A DNA stretch of 29,178 nt, from NCBI GenBank assembly GCA_040752215.1, contig JBFMEX010000046.1, positions 1 through 29,178 of the forward strand. Reading direction: 5' to 3'. The notes under the pieces were generated by a model. It had not been told where the DNA came from. It did no database searches and saw only the letters and a list, made by a program, of their open reading frames with translations. Positions 1 to 6,886 of this stretch are shown piece after piece (within the stretch, counting starts at the first letter, position 1; each line of letters starts with the position of its first letter). Made by a program: the position numbers and the translations under genes. This stretch comes from JBFMEX01 sp040752215 (lineage in GTDB: Bacteria > Pseudomonadota > Alphaproteobacteria > Rhizobiales > Hyphomicrobiaceae).

Positions 1-44
1 GCCGGCACCCTTTGATGCACGGCGCGGGGCGGAGCCGGGTCAAT

Positions 45-452
45 TCAAATCGGCTCGGTCACCGCCCGGTAGCGGACCACCCCGTGATAGGTCTCTCCGT
101 CCGGATCGCGCCGGGCATCCGAGACCTCGTGGCGCAGGTTGACGAGGCGATGCTGGCTGAGCGACAACGGCGCGTCGTGCAGCGTCGCCTCCAGCGCCCC
201 CATGATCTCGTAGGTCTCTTTGCGGCCGGCCGCCCGCGACCACACATGAAAGGTCAGCAGGTGCTCGTGGCCCGGCTCGCCGCCCGTGCTCCAGTCTCGC
301 ACCGTGCTTTGCCCGATCGTCACGTAGGGAAATGCCGCCTGACGCGGCACGTCGTCATAGACGTGCGGCCCGCCGAGCAGCGTCGTGAGTGGCGTGCTGG
401 CCGTCAGTGCGGCAAAGATCGATCGCTGCAGGTCATGGCTGGCGCTGGTCAT
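45..452 (-). CDS. DUF3168 tail terminator/completion protein of GTA-like cluster
   Basis: This 135-residue protein has the features of the DUF3168 family (RcGTA g8-like tail terminator). It has an N-terminal helix with LQRSIFAAL, then a PYVTIGQ beta strand, and a C-terminal GVVRYRAVTEPI strand. In the family it caps the tail tube at the head-tail interface. The ATG at 452 follows an AGGAG ribosome binding site at 7 nt and overlaps the upstream stop in an ATGA arrangement, so translation is probably coupled. It is the last complete gene of the cluster in the window; the tail tube gene should follow beyond the left edge. The family call is from sequence pattern and position. Size fits the family. 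Confidence 0.85.
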   Translation of the reverse strand: MTSASHDLQRSIFAALTASTPLTTLLGGPHVYDDVPRQAAFPYVTIGQSTVRDWSTGGEPGHEHLLTFHVWSRAAGRKETYEIMGALEATLHDAPLSLSQHRLVNLRHEVSDARRDPDGETYHGVVRYRAVTEPI

Positions 453-634
453 GTCTCGCTCCTGGTCTTCGGCAGTGCCTCGGCTCGGCCGTCTCCGTCC
501 GCCGCGTAGGCGAACCTGGGCGCATGCCCCTCGTGCCGTGCGGCCGCGCGCCGTCGCACCGCCTCGGCAAGGCGCGCGGCGGCACCACGCACATCGGCCC
601 GGCCGGCGCCGTCCACGCGTACTTCGATCCTCAC
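449..634 (-). CDS. Small translationally coupled ORF between head-closure and tail-terminator genes
   Basis: A 61-residue ORF starts with GTG at 634. GAGGAG lies about 8 nt upstream, the GTG overlaps the preceding TGA (GTGA), and the ORF ends in an ATGA overlap with the next gene. Such overlaps on both sides argue that it is translated. The protein is rich in Arg, Ala and Asp, starts with an RIEVRVDG strand and continues as an amphipathic Arg/Ala helix. I do not recognise the family. Its position is where phages often carry an HK97 gp10-like connector gene (usually about twice as long), so it could be a shortened relative. That is inference only. It may also be a non-functional spacer kept for coupling. 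Confidence 0.6.
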   Translation of the reverse strand: MRIEVRVDGAGRADVRGAAARLAEAVRRRAAARHEGHAPRFAYAADGDGRAEALPKTRSET

Positions 635-960
635 AGGTCTCGCTCCTCGACAAGGCAGCGCAGGAAGCGCCGCCGCTCGTCGATATCGAGCACCGCGCGC
701 ACGTCGAACACGCGCGCCCCGAGCACGAGGCGCATCGCCGGCATGACCCCGGGCCGATAGCGCACAACGACCTCGTGGGTGACGTGACCGGCGACGCGAT
801 CGGCCTCCAGGCCTTCCTCGCCGGAGAGAGGCTTCAACGATGCCCACAGCTCCGCGACGAGAGACCACGTCTCGTCCGCGCCGCCGGCCCCGTCGGACGT
901 ACGGCTGACTGCCTCGAGCCGCATGCGATGGCGCAGCTCTCCGATCTTCTTGTCCGTCAT
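631..960 (-). CDS. Phage head closure / head-tail joining protein
   Basis: This 109-residue protein matches the head-tail joining (SPP1 gp16/RcGTA g7-like stopper) pattern. It begins with a GELRHRMRLEAV strand, has a short D-G-A-G-G loop, then ETWSLVAELWASLKPLSG, a THEVVVRYRPG strand and a C-terminal RFLRCLVEERDL strand. In the family it forms the ring that closes the connector and docks the tail. The ATG at 960 overlaps the upstream stop (ATGA) and its own TGA overlaps the next GTG, so the connector genes form one coupled unit. Family length is normally 100-115 aa, consistent with this one. Confidence 0.88.
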   Translation of the reverse strand: MTDKKIGELRHRMRLEAVSRTSDGAGGADETWSLVAELWASLKPLSGEEGLEADRVAGHVTHEVVVRYRPGVMPAMRLVLGARVFDVRAVLDIDERRRFLRCLVEERDL

Positions 961-1532
961 AGGCGGCGGCTCCGGAGCGGCGCCAGCAGTCGCGACACGG
1001 CGTCGGGTATCGCAGTGCCCGGCGCACCGATTTCGATCGGGTCGCGGTGCTCGTACCAATGGGCGACGAGCAGCAGCAGCGCTTGCCGAATGGGAGCCGG
1101 AACGCTCGCTGCGAGCGCGCCATATCCAGCGGTGAAATCGATTTCGATCCCTCCTGCGGCGCGGCCGGGGGTCGGGTAAGCGGCACCGGTGCGCACGATC
1201 CGTCCAGGCATGCTTGCGACGTCGACCACGTAGTCTGCCGCTGGCACGACGGCGGGAGTGCCGTCGGCCGCCAGCACGCGCACCTCCGCCACCGACTGCA
1301 ACGGCTGCAGCGGAATTGCGACCGCCGCGCTCTTTGGCCAGCGGTCGAGAACGAGCCGCCACGACTGGGTCAGCAGCGCGAGACCGAGAGCCGCCTCCAC
1401 GTGCAGCCGGGAGGTCAGGATCAGGCTCGAGATCAGCTGATCCTCGTCGTCGACGTCGATCCGCAGGTGCGCCTTCGCCTCGGCCAGCGTGAGTGGCTCG
1501 GTCGCAGGCCCGCTCGTCATCACGAGTGGCAT
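957..1532 (-). CDS. Phage head-tail connector (gp6-like / phiE125 gp8 family)
   Basis: This 191-residue protein opens with a PLTLAEAKAHLRID helix typical of gp6-like/phiE125 gp8-type connectors. Next come ALGLALLTQSWRL, a beta-rich middle with a VAEVRVLAADGT repeat-like strand, an IEIDFTAGYG strand, and a C-terminal helix with RQALLLLVAHWYEHRDP. It matches RcGTA g6 in order and pattern, and should form the adaptor ring under the portal. The ATG at 1532 is preceded by GAGGAG at about 9 nt. A second in-frame ATG at 1520 has a poorer site. It follows the capsid gene after a 149-bp gap that contains a strong stem-loop. Confidence 0.9.
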   Translation of the reverse strand: MPLVMTSGPATEPLTLAEAKAHLRIDVDDEDQLISSLILTSRLHVEAALGLALLTQSWRLVLDRWPKSAAVAIPLQPLQSVAEVRVLAADGTPAVVPAADYVVDVASMPGRIVRTGAAYPTPGRAAGGIEIDFTAGYGALAASVPAPIRQALLLLVAHWYEHRDPIEIGAPGTAIPDAVSRLLAPLRSRRL

Positions 1533-1569
1533 CGGTTCTCACTCCTCGGCTGGAGAAGACGTTGAAAAT

Positions 1570-1607
1570 TGCAAGGCCGCCGGAAAGGAGCATCCGGCGG
1601 CCTTGCA
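1570..1607 (-). terminator. 14-bp stem-loop downstream of capsid gene
   Basis: The arms at 1570-1583 and 1594-1607 are perfectly complementary (core GGCCGCCGG/CCGGCGGCC) with a 10-nt loop. Read on the minus strand, the hairpin is followed by CAATTTTC, a short T-run. It lies between the capsid stop and the connector start. It may act as a partial terminator or an RNA 3' end stabiliser that sets capsid expression above that of the connector genes. The T-run is weak, so complete termination is unlikely. Confidence 0.6.
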
Positions 1608-1681
1608 GGGAGCCCCGCGGGCGGGAGGAGGACCCGCGAAGCGAAGCGCGAGCGCGGCGACCCCAGCGGCCGCCGCGCCAC

Positions 1682-2905
1682 TCACACGGCGAACTTCATC
1701 AGCTTGATCGCGTCGAAGTCCTGAATGCCGCCGCCGACCCGCTTGGTCGTGTAGAACAGCACATAGGGCTTCGAGCTGAACGGATCGCGCAGCACGCGGA
1801 TGCCGACGCGATCGACGATCAGATAGCCGCGGCGGAAGTCGCCGAAGGCGAGCGACAGGCTGTCGGCCGCGAGATCCGGCATGTCCTCGCTCTCGGCGAT
1901 CGGGAATCCCAAGAGCGTCGGCGCCTCGCCCGGCCTGCCGCCCGGCTGCCAGAAGTAGGCGCCATCGGCGTCCTTCATCTTCCGGATCACCGCCTGCGTC
2001 GCCCGGTTCATGACGAAGTGGGCGTTGGCGCGATAGCCGGACTTCACCGCGTAGACGAGATCGATCAACGTGTCGCCCGGACTGGTGGTCGGGAACGCGC
2101 CCGCCACGCCCGACTTGACGAAGCCGACGTTACCCCACGTCCACGACGCGTTGGCCACCGTCGGATAGGAGAGGAAGCCCTTCGGCTTGTTGATGCCATC
2201 GCCGCCGACGAAGGCGGTGCCTTCCTGCTCGGCGAACGCGATCCGCACCTCCTCGGCGAGCCACTCGTCGATGTTGACGGCGCTGTCGTCCAACAGGCTC
2301 GAGGTCGCCGCCGGCATGGCGTAGAGCTCCATGGTCGGGAACGACAGCTCGGCGAGTGTCGGCGACTGCGTCTGCGGCCTCGCCGCCGTCTCGCCGACCC
2401 AGCCGGTATCGGGCCCGGACACGGTAAACGGGCGCTTGTAAACGGTGCCCGACACCTGCCTGACGCCGGCGATGGCGCGGATCGGCGAGATGTCGCGGAG
2501 CGCGCGGTTGATGGTGCGCTCGGTCTCGTCCGGCACCAGGTAGCCGCCATCCGGATCGGAGCCGACCGACAGCGCCTTGCCTTCGAGCTCGCGCAGCTGG
2601 CCCGGCTCGCCCTTCCTGACGTAGGTCTCGAACGCGCCCTTGTGCTGGAGCGCAACGGTCGAGCGCACCCCGCCCGCGCCGCCGAGCGGCGGGCGGGCCT
2701 GCTTCAGCTCGATGCCGTCGAGGTGGCGCTCGATACGTGCGAGCTTGTCGCGCAACACCACGTCGTCGCCGCCGCCGCGCCGCTCGAGCGCCGCCAGCCG
2801 GCGGTCGTTGGTTTCCTTGAATGCCTCCCAGCCGCGCATGAAGTCCTCGTAGGCGGCGGCGGGATCGTGATCGCTCGACTTCACTTCGTACTCTTTGTCC
2901 TGCAT
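1682..2905 (-). CDS. HK97-fold major capsid protein
   Basis: This 407-residue protein is a recognisable HK97-type capsid subunit of the RcGTA g5 kind. Residues 1-80 are a charged, helical scaffold-like delta domain (KLARIERHLDGIELKQ). The mature part begins near KGAFETYVRKGE, and SVGSDPDGGYLVPDE starts the N-arm/E-loop region. The P- and A-domain pattern follows: SSLLDDSAVNIDEWLAEEV, EGTAFVGGDGINKPKGFL, HFVMNRATQAVIRKMKD and GFPIAESEDMP. The C-terminus is RVGGGIQDFDAIKLMKF. The shell self-assembles on the portal, and the delta domain is removed by the protease encoded just upstream. The ATG at 2905 lies behind GAGAGAG. Length is normal for the family. Confidence 0.96.
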   Translation of the reverse strand: MQDKEYEVKSSDHDPAAAYEDFMRGWEAFKETNDRRLAALERRGGGDDVVLRDKLARIERHLDGIELKQARPPLGGAGGVRSTVALQHKGAFETYVRKGEPGQLRELEGKALSVGSDPDGGYLVPDETERTINRALRDISPIRAIAGVRQVSGTVYKRPFTVSGPDTGWVGETAARPQTQSPTLAELSFPTMELYAMPAATSSLLDDSAVNIDEWLAEEVRIAFAEQEGTAFVGGDGINKPKGFLSYPTVANASWTWGNVGFVKSGVAGAFPTTSPGDTLIDLVYAVKSGYRANAHFVMNRATQAVIRKMKDADGAYFWQPGGRPGEAPTLLGFPIAESEDMPDLAADSLSLAFGDFRRGYLIVDRVGIRVLRDPFSSKPYVLFYTTKRVGGGIQDFDAIKLMKFAV

Positions 2906-2928
2906 GTGCTCTCTCGTCTCTCGAGATC

Positions 2929-3624
2929 CTAGGCTCCGGCGCGCAGCACGCGCGCCGCATGGGCGAGGACGGCGGCGAGCCGCGCGTCGCTCGCGTCACC
3001 CCGTCCCGCATCCCGCAGAGAGGCGAGGCCCTTGAGGCCGGAGCGGATCACCGCCCTGGCCTCGGTTCGCGTCAGCCCAGCGTCCCGCGTGAGCCAGCGC
3101 TCGAACTCCCGTTCCGTCGGCACGCGGCCCTCGAACGGGCGGCGTTTCACCGCATGCACCCGCGCCTCGGGCAGCATCGGGAACGTGACGACGGAAATTT
3201 CCCACAGATCGACCTTTTCCAGCCGCCGAACACCGGTGCGCTGGTCGCGGCGGCCCTTGACCGGGCGGAAACCGATCGACAGCCCGTCGAGCGCACCGGC
3301 GCGCATCAGCGACAGCACCTCGCGCGCCTTGGCGACCTCGGTCATCAGCCGGCCAACCGCAAAGAGTCCGCGCGCATCCTCGACGAGGCGCTCCCACACG
3401 CCGATCGGCTGGTTCGCGTCGTGCTGGAACAAGAGCTTGATGCCGGCCGCTCCGCGCGCCCGCAGCGTGTCCCTGAACGCCCCCGGCGCGATCACGTCGC
3501 GGCCCATATCCTCGCGCTCGAACAGGCTCGCATAGCCCTCGAAGCGGCCGTCCTCGGCGACGCGCTTCAGATCGAGCGGCGTGAACCGCATCTCGTGTCC
3601 CGCTTGTTGCATCGCCTGGCTCAT
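2929..3624 (-). CDS. HK97-family prohead protease
   Basis: This is a serine protease (peptidase family U35/S78) that trims the capsid delta domain during maturation. The hallmarks are RFEGYASLFEREDMGRDVI near the N-terminus, the catalytic His in FQHD (His68) and the catalytic Ser in LDGLSIGF (Ser116). A VDLWEISVVTFPM strand follows. I chose the ATG at 3624 (231 aa) because an AGGA lies about 6 nt upstream. An in-frame ATG at 3690 would extend the protein into the divergent intergenic region without a clear site. The long Arg/Ala-rich C-terminus resembles RcGTA g4-type proteases. The gene is divergent from the lipoprotein gene at 3739 and needs its own promoter or read-through from upstream. 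Confidence 0.93.
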   Translation of the reverse strand: MSQAMQQAGHEMRFTPLDLKRVAEDGRFEGYASLFEREDMGRDVIAPGAFRDTLRARGAAGIKLLFQHDANQPIGVWERLVEDARGLFAVGRLMTEVAKAREVLSLMRAGALDGLSIGFRPVKGRRDQRTGVRRLEKVDLWEISVVTFPMLPEARVHAVKRRPFEGRVPTEREFERWLTRDAGLTRTEARAVIRSGLKGLASLRDAGRGDASDARLAAVLAHAARVLRAGA

Positions 3625-3738
3625 CCTCGGTCCTGGTCCTACTGCTTGCGCCACATGATCGGTCCGCGCGCCGCCCGGCGCTGGTGGCATCGGCGCGGGC
3701 CTGATAGTCTGTGTCCAGCGGAGCGGAGGGCGCGTTCA

Positions 3739-4293
3739 ATGCGTATCGGGCGTTGGCTATCGATGGGCGCCGTCGGCGCGCTCGCCGCGTGCGCGAGCGC
3801 CGCCACCCAGATCGAGCAGACGTCGGCGATCCAACTCGTCGACGACAAGTTTCGCCCCGAGCTCGAGTACGCCACCGGCACGATCGAGAGCGCCAACGAG
3901 ATCGGCGTCGGCAGGAAGCGTCTCCTCGCCCACGTCGACCGCAAGAGCGGCGCGCTGTTGCGCTTCGTGCTCGCGTTCGAGATCGGCTATCTCGACAGCG
4001 GCCGGCGCTCCTACGAGCTCGCCAACAATGCCTCGGCCAAGACGCTGCGCATGTCGAAGGTGATCGCCAAGTCGCATTGCGATCGCCAAAGCCGCTGCAC
4101 AGTCATCGAGAGCTACCTGATCGAGATCCCCGAGGCCGATCTGCGCGCCGCGCCGCCCGATGGCTATGCGATCAAGCTGTTCGCCCGCAACGGACCCGAC
4201 GCCCCGATCGTGGTCCCGAAGCCTTGGATTACCGCCCTGCTCGCCCGCGTCGACGCCGACCGTGCGGCGCGGGCCGTCGCTGCCAAGCGATGA
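3739..4293 (+). CDS. Putative lipoprotein inserted antisense inside the head-gene cluster
   Basis: This 184-residue protein begins with a short basic n-region, a hydrophobic stretch and an LAAC lipobox (MGAVGALAACAS), so it is predicted to be a lipid-anchored periplasmic or outer-membrane protein. The rest is soluble and mixed alpha/beta, with two Cys residues in SHCDRQSRCTV that could form a disulfide. I do not recognise a family. GGAGG lies about 10 nt before the ATG. It is the only plus-strand gene inside an otherwise minus-strand head module, lying between portal and protease. Its stop codon is 2 bp from the edge of a 167-bp repeat. Position and orientation are those of a phage moron (cargo gene); phage lipoproteins in other systems block receptors. 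That role here is speculation. Confidence 0.78.
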   Translation: MRIGRWLSMGAVGALAACASAATQIEQTSAIQLVDDKFRPELEYATGTIESANEIGVGRKRLLAHVDRKSGALLRFVLAFEIGYLDSGRRSYELANNASAKTLRMSKVIAKSHCDRQSRCTVIESYLIEIPEADLRAAPPDGYAIKLFARNGPDAPIVVPKPWITALLARVDADRAARAVAAKR

Positions 4294-4295
4294 CC

Positions 4296-4462
4296 GCCGG
4301 AACGCGCGGCTGGTCGGGGGAGTATTTGAGCGCCACCCGCGCGCCGATCTCCGGCGCCACGCCGTCGTTGTCGTCCACCTCCAGTGGCCCATAGCCCACC
4401 GCCGCCCGCTTCTCGTCCGTGGTCAGGAACGAGGCCGCCTCGAGCCGCGCCCACAGCGTCTC
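4296..4462 (-). repeat. 167-bp direct repeat, copy A (downstream of immunity gene)
   Basis: This copy is collinear and ungapped with 5598-5764, with about 6 mismatches over 167 bp by eye (about 96% identity). One edge is 2 bp from the lipoprotein stop codon and the other is 12 bp from the immunity-like stop codon. High DNA identity, including synonymous sites, points to a recent duplication or recent recombination. Confidence 0.95.
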
Positions 4463-4465
4463 CAA
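4296..4465 (-). pseudogene. Remnant of portal C-terminal segment without its toxin tip
   Basis: On the minus strand this stretch encodes 56 residues nearly identical to portal residues 365-420 (ALWARLEAASFLTTDEKR through YSPDQPRVPA). It starts 9 bp after the immunity-like gene stop. Homology ends exactly after PRVPA, the junction where the intact portal continues into GNSDGGQWT and the toxin. Past that point the frame runs 21 unrelated codons antisense to the lipoprotein gene and stops at 4229. A TTG at 4465 could start it, but no ribosome binding site is apparent. This is the arrangement expected of a displaced or orphan polymorphic-toxin cassette whose own tip was lost. Confidence 0.82.
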
Positions 4466-4474
4466 ATTCTTCGA

Positions 4475-4798
4475 TCAGTACCGAATAGTCTTCAGCCTCA
4501 CCAACCTTTCGGGCACGTCCTCCAGTGCGCGCAGCAACGGCGATCCGTCGTCTGCTCGCTCGACCAGGAGGACCAGTAGCCAATTCGAACCCACATCGAA
4601 AACCGGCTCGCCGTCATACACGTCTCTGTTCTTGGCAAGCGTTAGCTTTTCCCCGGCGCGACCTCGGAAGGCGAGATAGCTGCCGCCGAGTTGAATACTT
4701 TCACGCGGCTCAGCTGGTAGTCCCGTCACGGCCTCGATCCACAGACCAGCCTGATCGAGGTCGTGCGATTTCACCCCAAAATAGGCGTCAACCGTCAT
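4475..4798 (-). CDS. Putative immunity protein for the portal-fused toxin
   Basis: This 107-residue, mildly acidic protein (17 Asp/Glu by count) has no signal peptide, so it is likely cytosolic. It has alternating strands (MTVDAYFGVKS, SYLAFRGR, WLLVLLVER) and a helix (DLDQAGLWIEAVTG). I do not recognise a family. It begins 15 bp after the portal-toxin stop, and a GGAGA site 7 nt before its ATG overlaps the end of the upstream gene, so it should be co-translated with it. A small gene directly after a polymorphic-toxin C-terminus is normally its cognate immunity gene; that rule, not homology, is the basis of this call. GC content is visibly lower than in the portal core. It lies inside the repeat-flanked cassette. 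Confidence 0.7.
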   Translation of the reverse strand: MTVDAYFGVKSHDLDQAGLWIEAVTGLPAEPRESIQLGGSYLAFRGRAGEKLTLAKNRDVYDGEPVFDVGSNWLLVLLVERADDGSPLLRALEDVPERLVRLKTIRY

Positions 4799-4813
4799 GG
4801 CTTCGTCTCCTGA

Positions 4814-6856
4814 TCACGGCAAAGGCAGGCTCGGACCTCGAACTTGAAGGTCAGTGTTCGAACGATAGATTACCACTGATACGTCTCGGCCGATATCAGA
4901 TGCCAGTGTGTCGAGAAGACTCCGGAGCCCAAGGTCGCGCAACGCATTACCGTCTATTTGCACTGTTCGGCCCCCCCTTCCACGAGATCGGACCCCGAGC
5001 GCCGTGGCTCGATTGAACAACGTCGGACTGACGATCGCCAGATCATAGTCACTGCGCCGTCCGACATCGAATGGCTCGCCGGTCTCGTAGCTGTACCCTG
5101 TCACCGAGCTCCCGCGCAGATAGGGCTCGGCGTCACGATAGCCAGCCTCGGACAAGGCCGCGCGCGCCGATCGCCCGAAGTCGCGGAAGTGGTCCGCGCT
5201 GGCGAACCCCAACGGCACGCCGCCGCGTTCGATCACCGTTGCCCGGAACTCGGCCTGTTGCGCCAGCGCCGTGTAGGACGCGATCGCCCCCTCGGTCGAT
5301 GGCGGGATTGCGGTGGCCTCCGGGGCTGGTGTCCATTCGGGATCGAGTCTGCGCACTCTTTCGAGTGCTGTTTCGGCGCGGTTCGCCGCGGTCAGGAGGC
5401 GTGTCTCCTGCTGCTCGGTCGCTTGATACAGCCGATTGCCGATCCGTACTGTCCGCAACGGACCGCGCATTTGCGCGACCTCGTCCCACGGCGCGAGACC
5501 CGGCTCCTCTGCGTCCGAGATGACGCGGCCATCGTCTGTGCCAGTCGCGAGCCCGCCACCTCCCCCGCTCGTCCACTGCCCGCCATCCGAATTGCCGGCC
5601 GGTACACGCGGCTGGTCGGGGGAGTATTTGAGCGCCACCCGCGCGCCGATCTCGGGCGCCACGCCGTCGTTGTCGTCCACCTCCAGTGGCCCATAGCCCA
5701 CCGCCGCCCGCTTCTCGTCCGTGGTCAGGAACGAGGCCGCCTCGAGCCTGGCCCACAGCGCCTCACGCTCGCCGGCCAGCGCCTCGACCCGGTCGAGGTC
5801 GGCCTTCAATTCCAGCGCCTCGCCCCACGCCGGCGCCAGCCAGCCCGACAGCGCCTTCGCCGTGCGGTCGACGAGGGGCAACACCGTCTGGCGCCAGAAC
5901 GAGCGCGTCGCCTCCTGGTAGTTGGCATAGGTGTTGTCGCCCGGAATGCCGAGCAGCATCGGGGGCACGCCGAGCGCCAGCGCGATCTCGCGCGCGGCGG
6001 CGTTCTTGGCCTCGATGAAGTCCATGTCCTTTGGGCTGAGGCTCAGCGGCTTCCAGTCGAGCCCGCCCTCGAGCAGCAGCGGCCGGCCGGCGTTGCGCGC
6101 GCCTTGGAAGCCGGCCTCCAGCTCGCCCTTCAACCGCTCGTACTGCTCGCCCGTCAGCCGCCCCTCGCGCGCCGCCAGCACCAACGCGCCAGAGGGCCGC
6201 GCGGCGTTGTCCAGCAGCGCCTTGTTCCAGCCCGACGCGGTGTTGTGGATGTCGATCGCGGTCGCCGCCGCCTCGATCGGGCTCATGCCATAGTGATCGT
6301 TGGCGGGGTGGAACAGCTTGACGTGTAGGATCGGGCGAACGCCCGCCATTGGCTCGGCGTCGAAGCGCACGGAGTGCCCGCCGGCTGCGTACTCGTAGGC
6401 CTCCGGCCAGCCGTCGGCGCCTGGCACCACCTTCATCCGGTCGGGACGGAGCGCGTGCAATTCGCGCAGCCGGCCGCCGGCCGCCACCGCCTCGCAGTAT
6501 GCGTTCCCGGAGACCAGTAGATAGCCGTACCAGGCCTCGAGCAGATCGACGCTCGTCTGTTCCGCGTTCGGCTTGCGCACGAGGTCGAGCAGCGGATGCG
6601 CCTCGATCTCCGTCTCGCCCTCATAGAGCAGCAGCGGGATCGAGGCGGCGGCCTCGGCGATCATGCGCACCGAGCGATAGACGACCGCGTTCTGCATGAA
6701 GCCTTCGCGCGCGAACGCGCCATAGTCGCGCGGCGCCCACACCGGCTGGCCGAGCGTCTCGATGGCGACCAGCGCCCCGGTGCGGCTCGCCTTCGGCTCG
6801 GGAAGCGGGCGGCGCCACGGCACGAGCCGGCTCAGCGCGTCGAGCATGCGCGGCAT
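4814..6856 (-). CDS. Portal protein with C-terminal polymorphic toxin-like domain
   Basis: Residues 1 to about 390 are an HK97-type portal: AIETLGQPVW, NAVVYRSVRMIAEAAASIPL, GNAYCEAV, RPDRMKVVPG, HVKLFHP, YGMSPIEAA, and LGVPPMLLGIPGDNTYANYQEA. This core nucleates the head and passes DNA. Usual GTA portals are about 400 aa; this one is 680. After a linker, PRVPAGNSDGGQWT (about 416-429) appears, a signature preceding toxin tips in polymorphic toxins. A Gly/Ser hinge and about 250 further residues follow. These include RGSSVTG, then SDYDLAIVSP (Gly582-Ser583 and Asp603-x-Asp605), resembling the GS...DxD site of pol-beta-type nucleotidyltransferases, with spacing longer than the classical motif. 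I chose ATG 6856 because GGAG lies 7 nt upstream; an ATG at 6877 has none. The tip has lower GC than the core. The portal call is firm; the toxin activity is inferred. Confidence 0.88.
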   Translation of the reverse strand: MPRMLDALSRLVPWRRPLPEPKASRTGALVAIETLGQPVWAPRDYGAFAREGFMQNAVVYRSVRMIAEAAASIPLLLYEGETEIEAHPLLDLVRKPNAEQTSVDLLEAWYGYLLVSGNAYCEAVAAGGRLRELHALRPDRMKVVPGADGWPEAYEYAAGGHSVRFDAEPMAGVRPILHVKLFHPANDHYGMSPIEAAATAIDIHNTASGWNKALLDNAARPSGALVLAAREGRLTGEQYERLKGELEAGFQGARNAGRPLLLEGGLDWKPLSLSPKDMDFIEAKNAAAREIALALGVPPMLLGIPGDNTYANYQEATRSFWRQTVLPLVDRTAKALSGWLAPAWGEALELKADLDRVEALAGEREALWARLEAASFLTTDEKRAAVGYGPLEVDDNDGVAPEIGARVALKYSPDQPRVPAGNSDGGQWTSGGGGGLATGTDDGRVISDAEEPGLAPWDEVAQMRGPLRTVRIGNRLYQATEQQETRLLTAANRAETALERVRRLDPEWTPAPEATAIPPSTEGAIASYTALAQQAEFRATVIERGGVPLGFASADHFRDFGRSARAALSEAGYRDAEPYLRGSSVTGYSYETGEPFDVGRRSDYDLAIVSPTLFNRATALGVRSRGRGGRTVQIDGNALRDLGLRSLLDTLASDIGRDVSVVIYRSNTDLQVRGPSLPLP
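5598..5764 (-). repeat. 167-bp direct repeat, copy B (inside the portal gene)
   Basis: This is the intact copy, coding portal residues 365-420: the last core helix (ALWARLEAASF) and the linker up to PRVPA. Copies A and B bracket 1,135 bp that hold the toxin-like tip and the immunity-like gene. Recombination between the copies would delete both and leave a portal of about 441 residues ending in the 21 codons beyond copy A. Confidence 0.95.
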
Positions 6857-6886
6857 TCTTGTCTCCGAATGTTGCATTGGCCGGTG

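Noticed and set aside
1493..2932. Long plus-strand ORF (479 codons) opposite the capsid gene
   Set aside because: Exact antisense of the HK97 capsid; Arg/Ala/Asp-rich shadow typical of GC-rich DNA with no family pattern.
4229..4465. 78-codon minus-strand ORF as an intact gene
   Set aside because: The first 56 codons are a copy of the portal segment and the rest is antisense to the lipoprotein gene; better described as a remnant.
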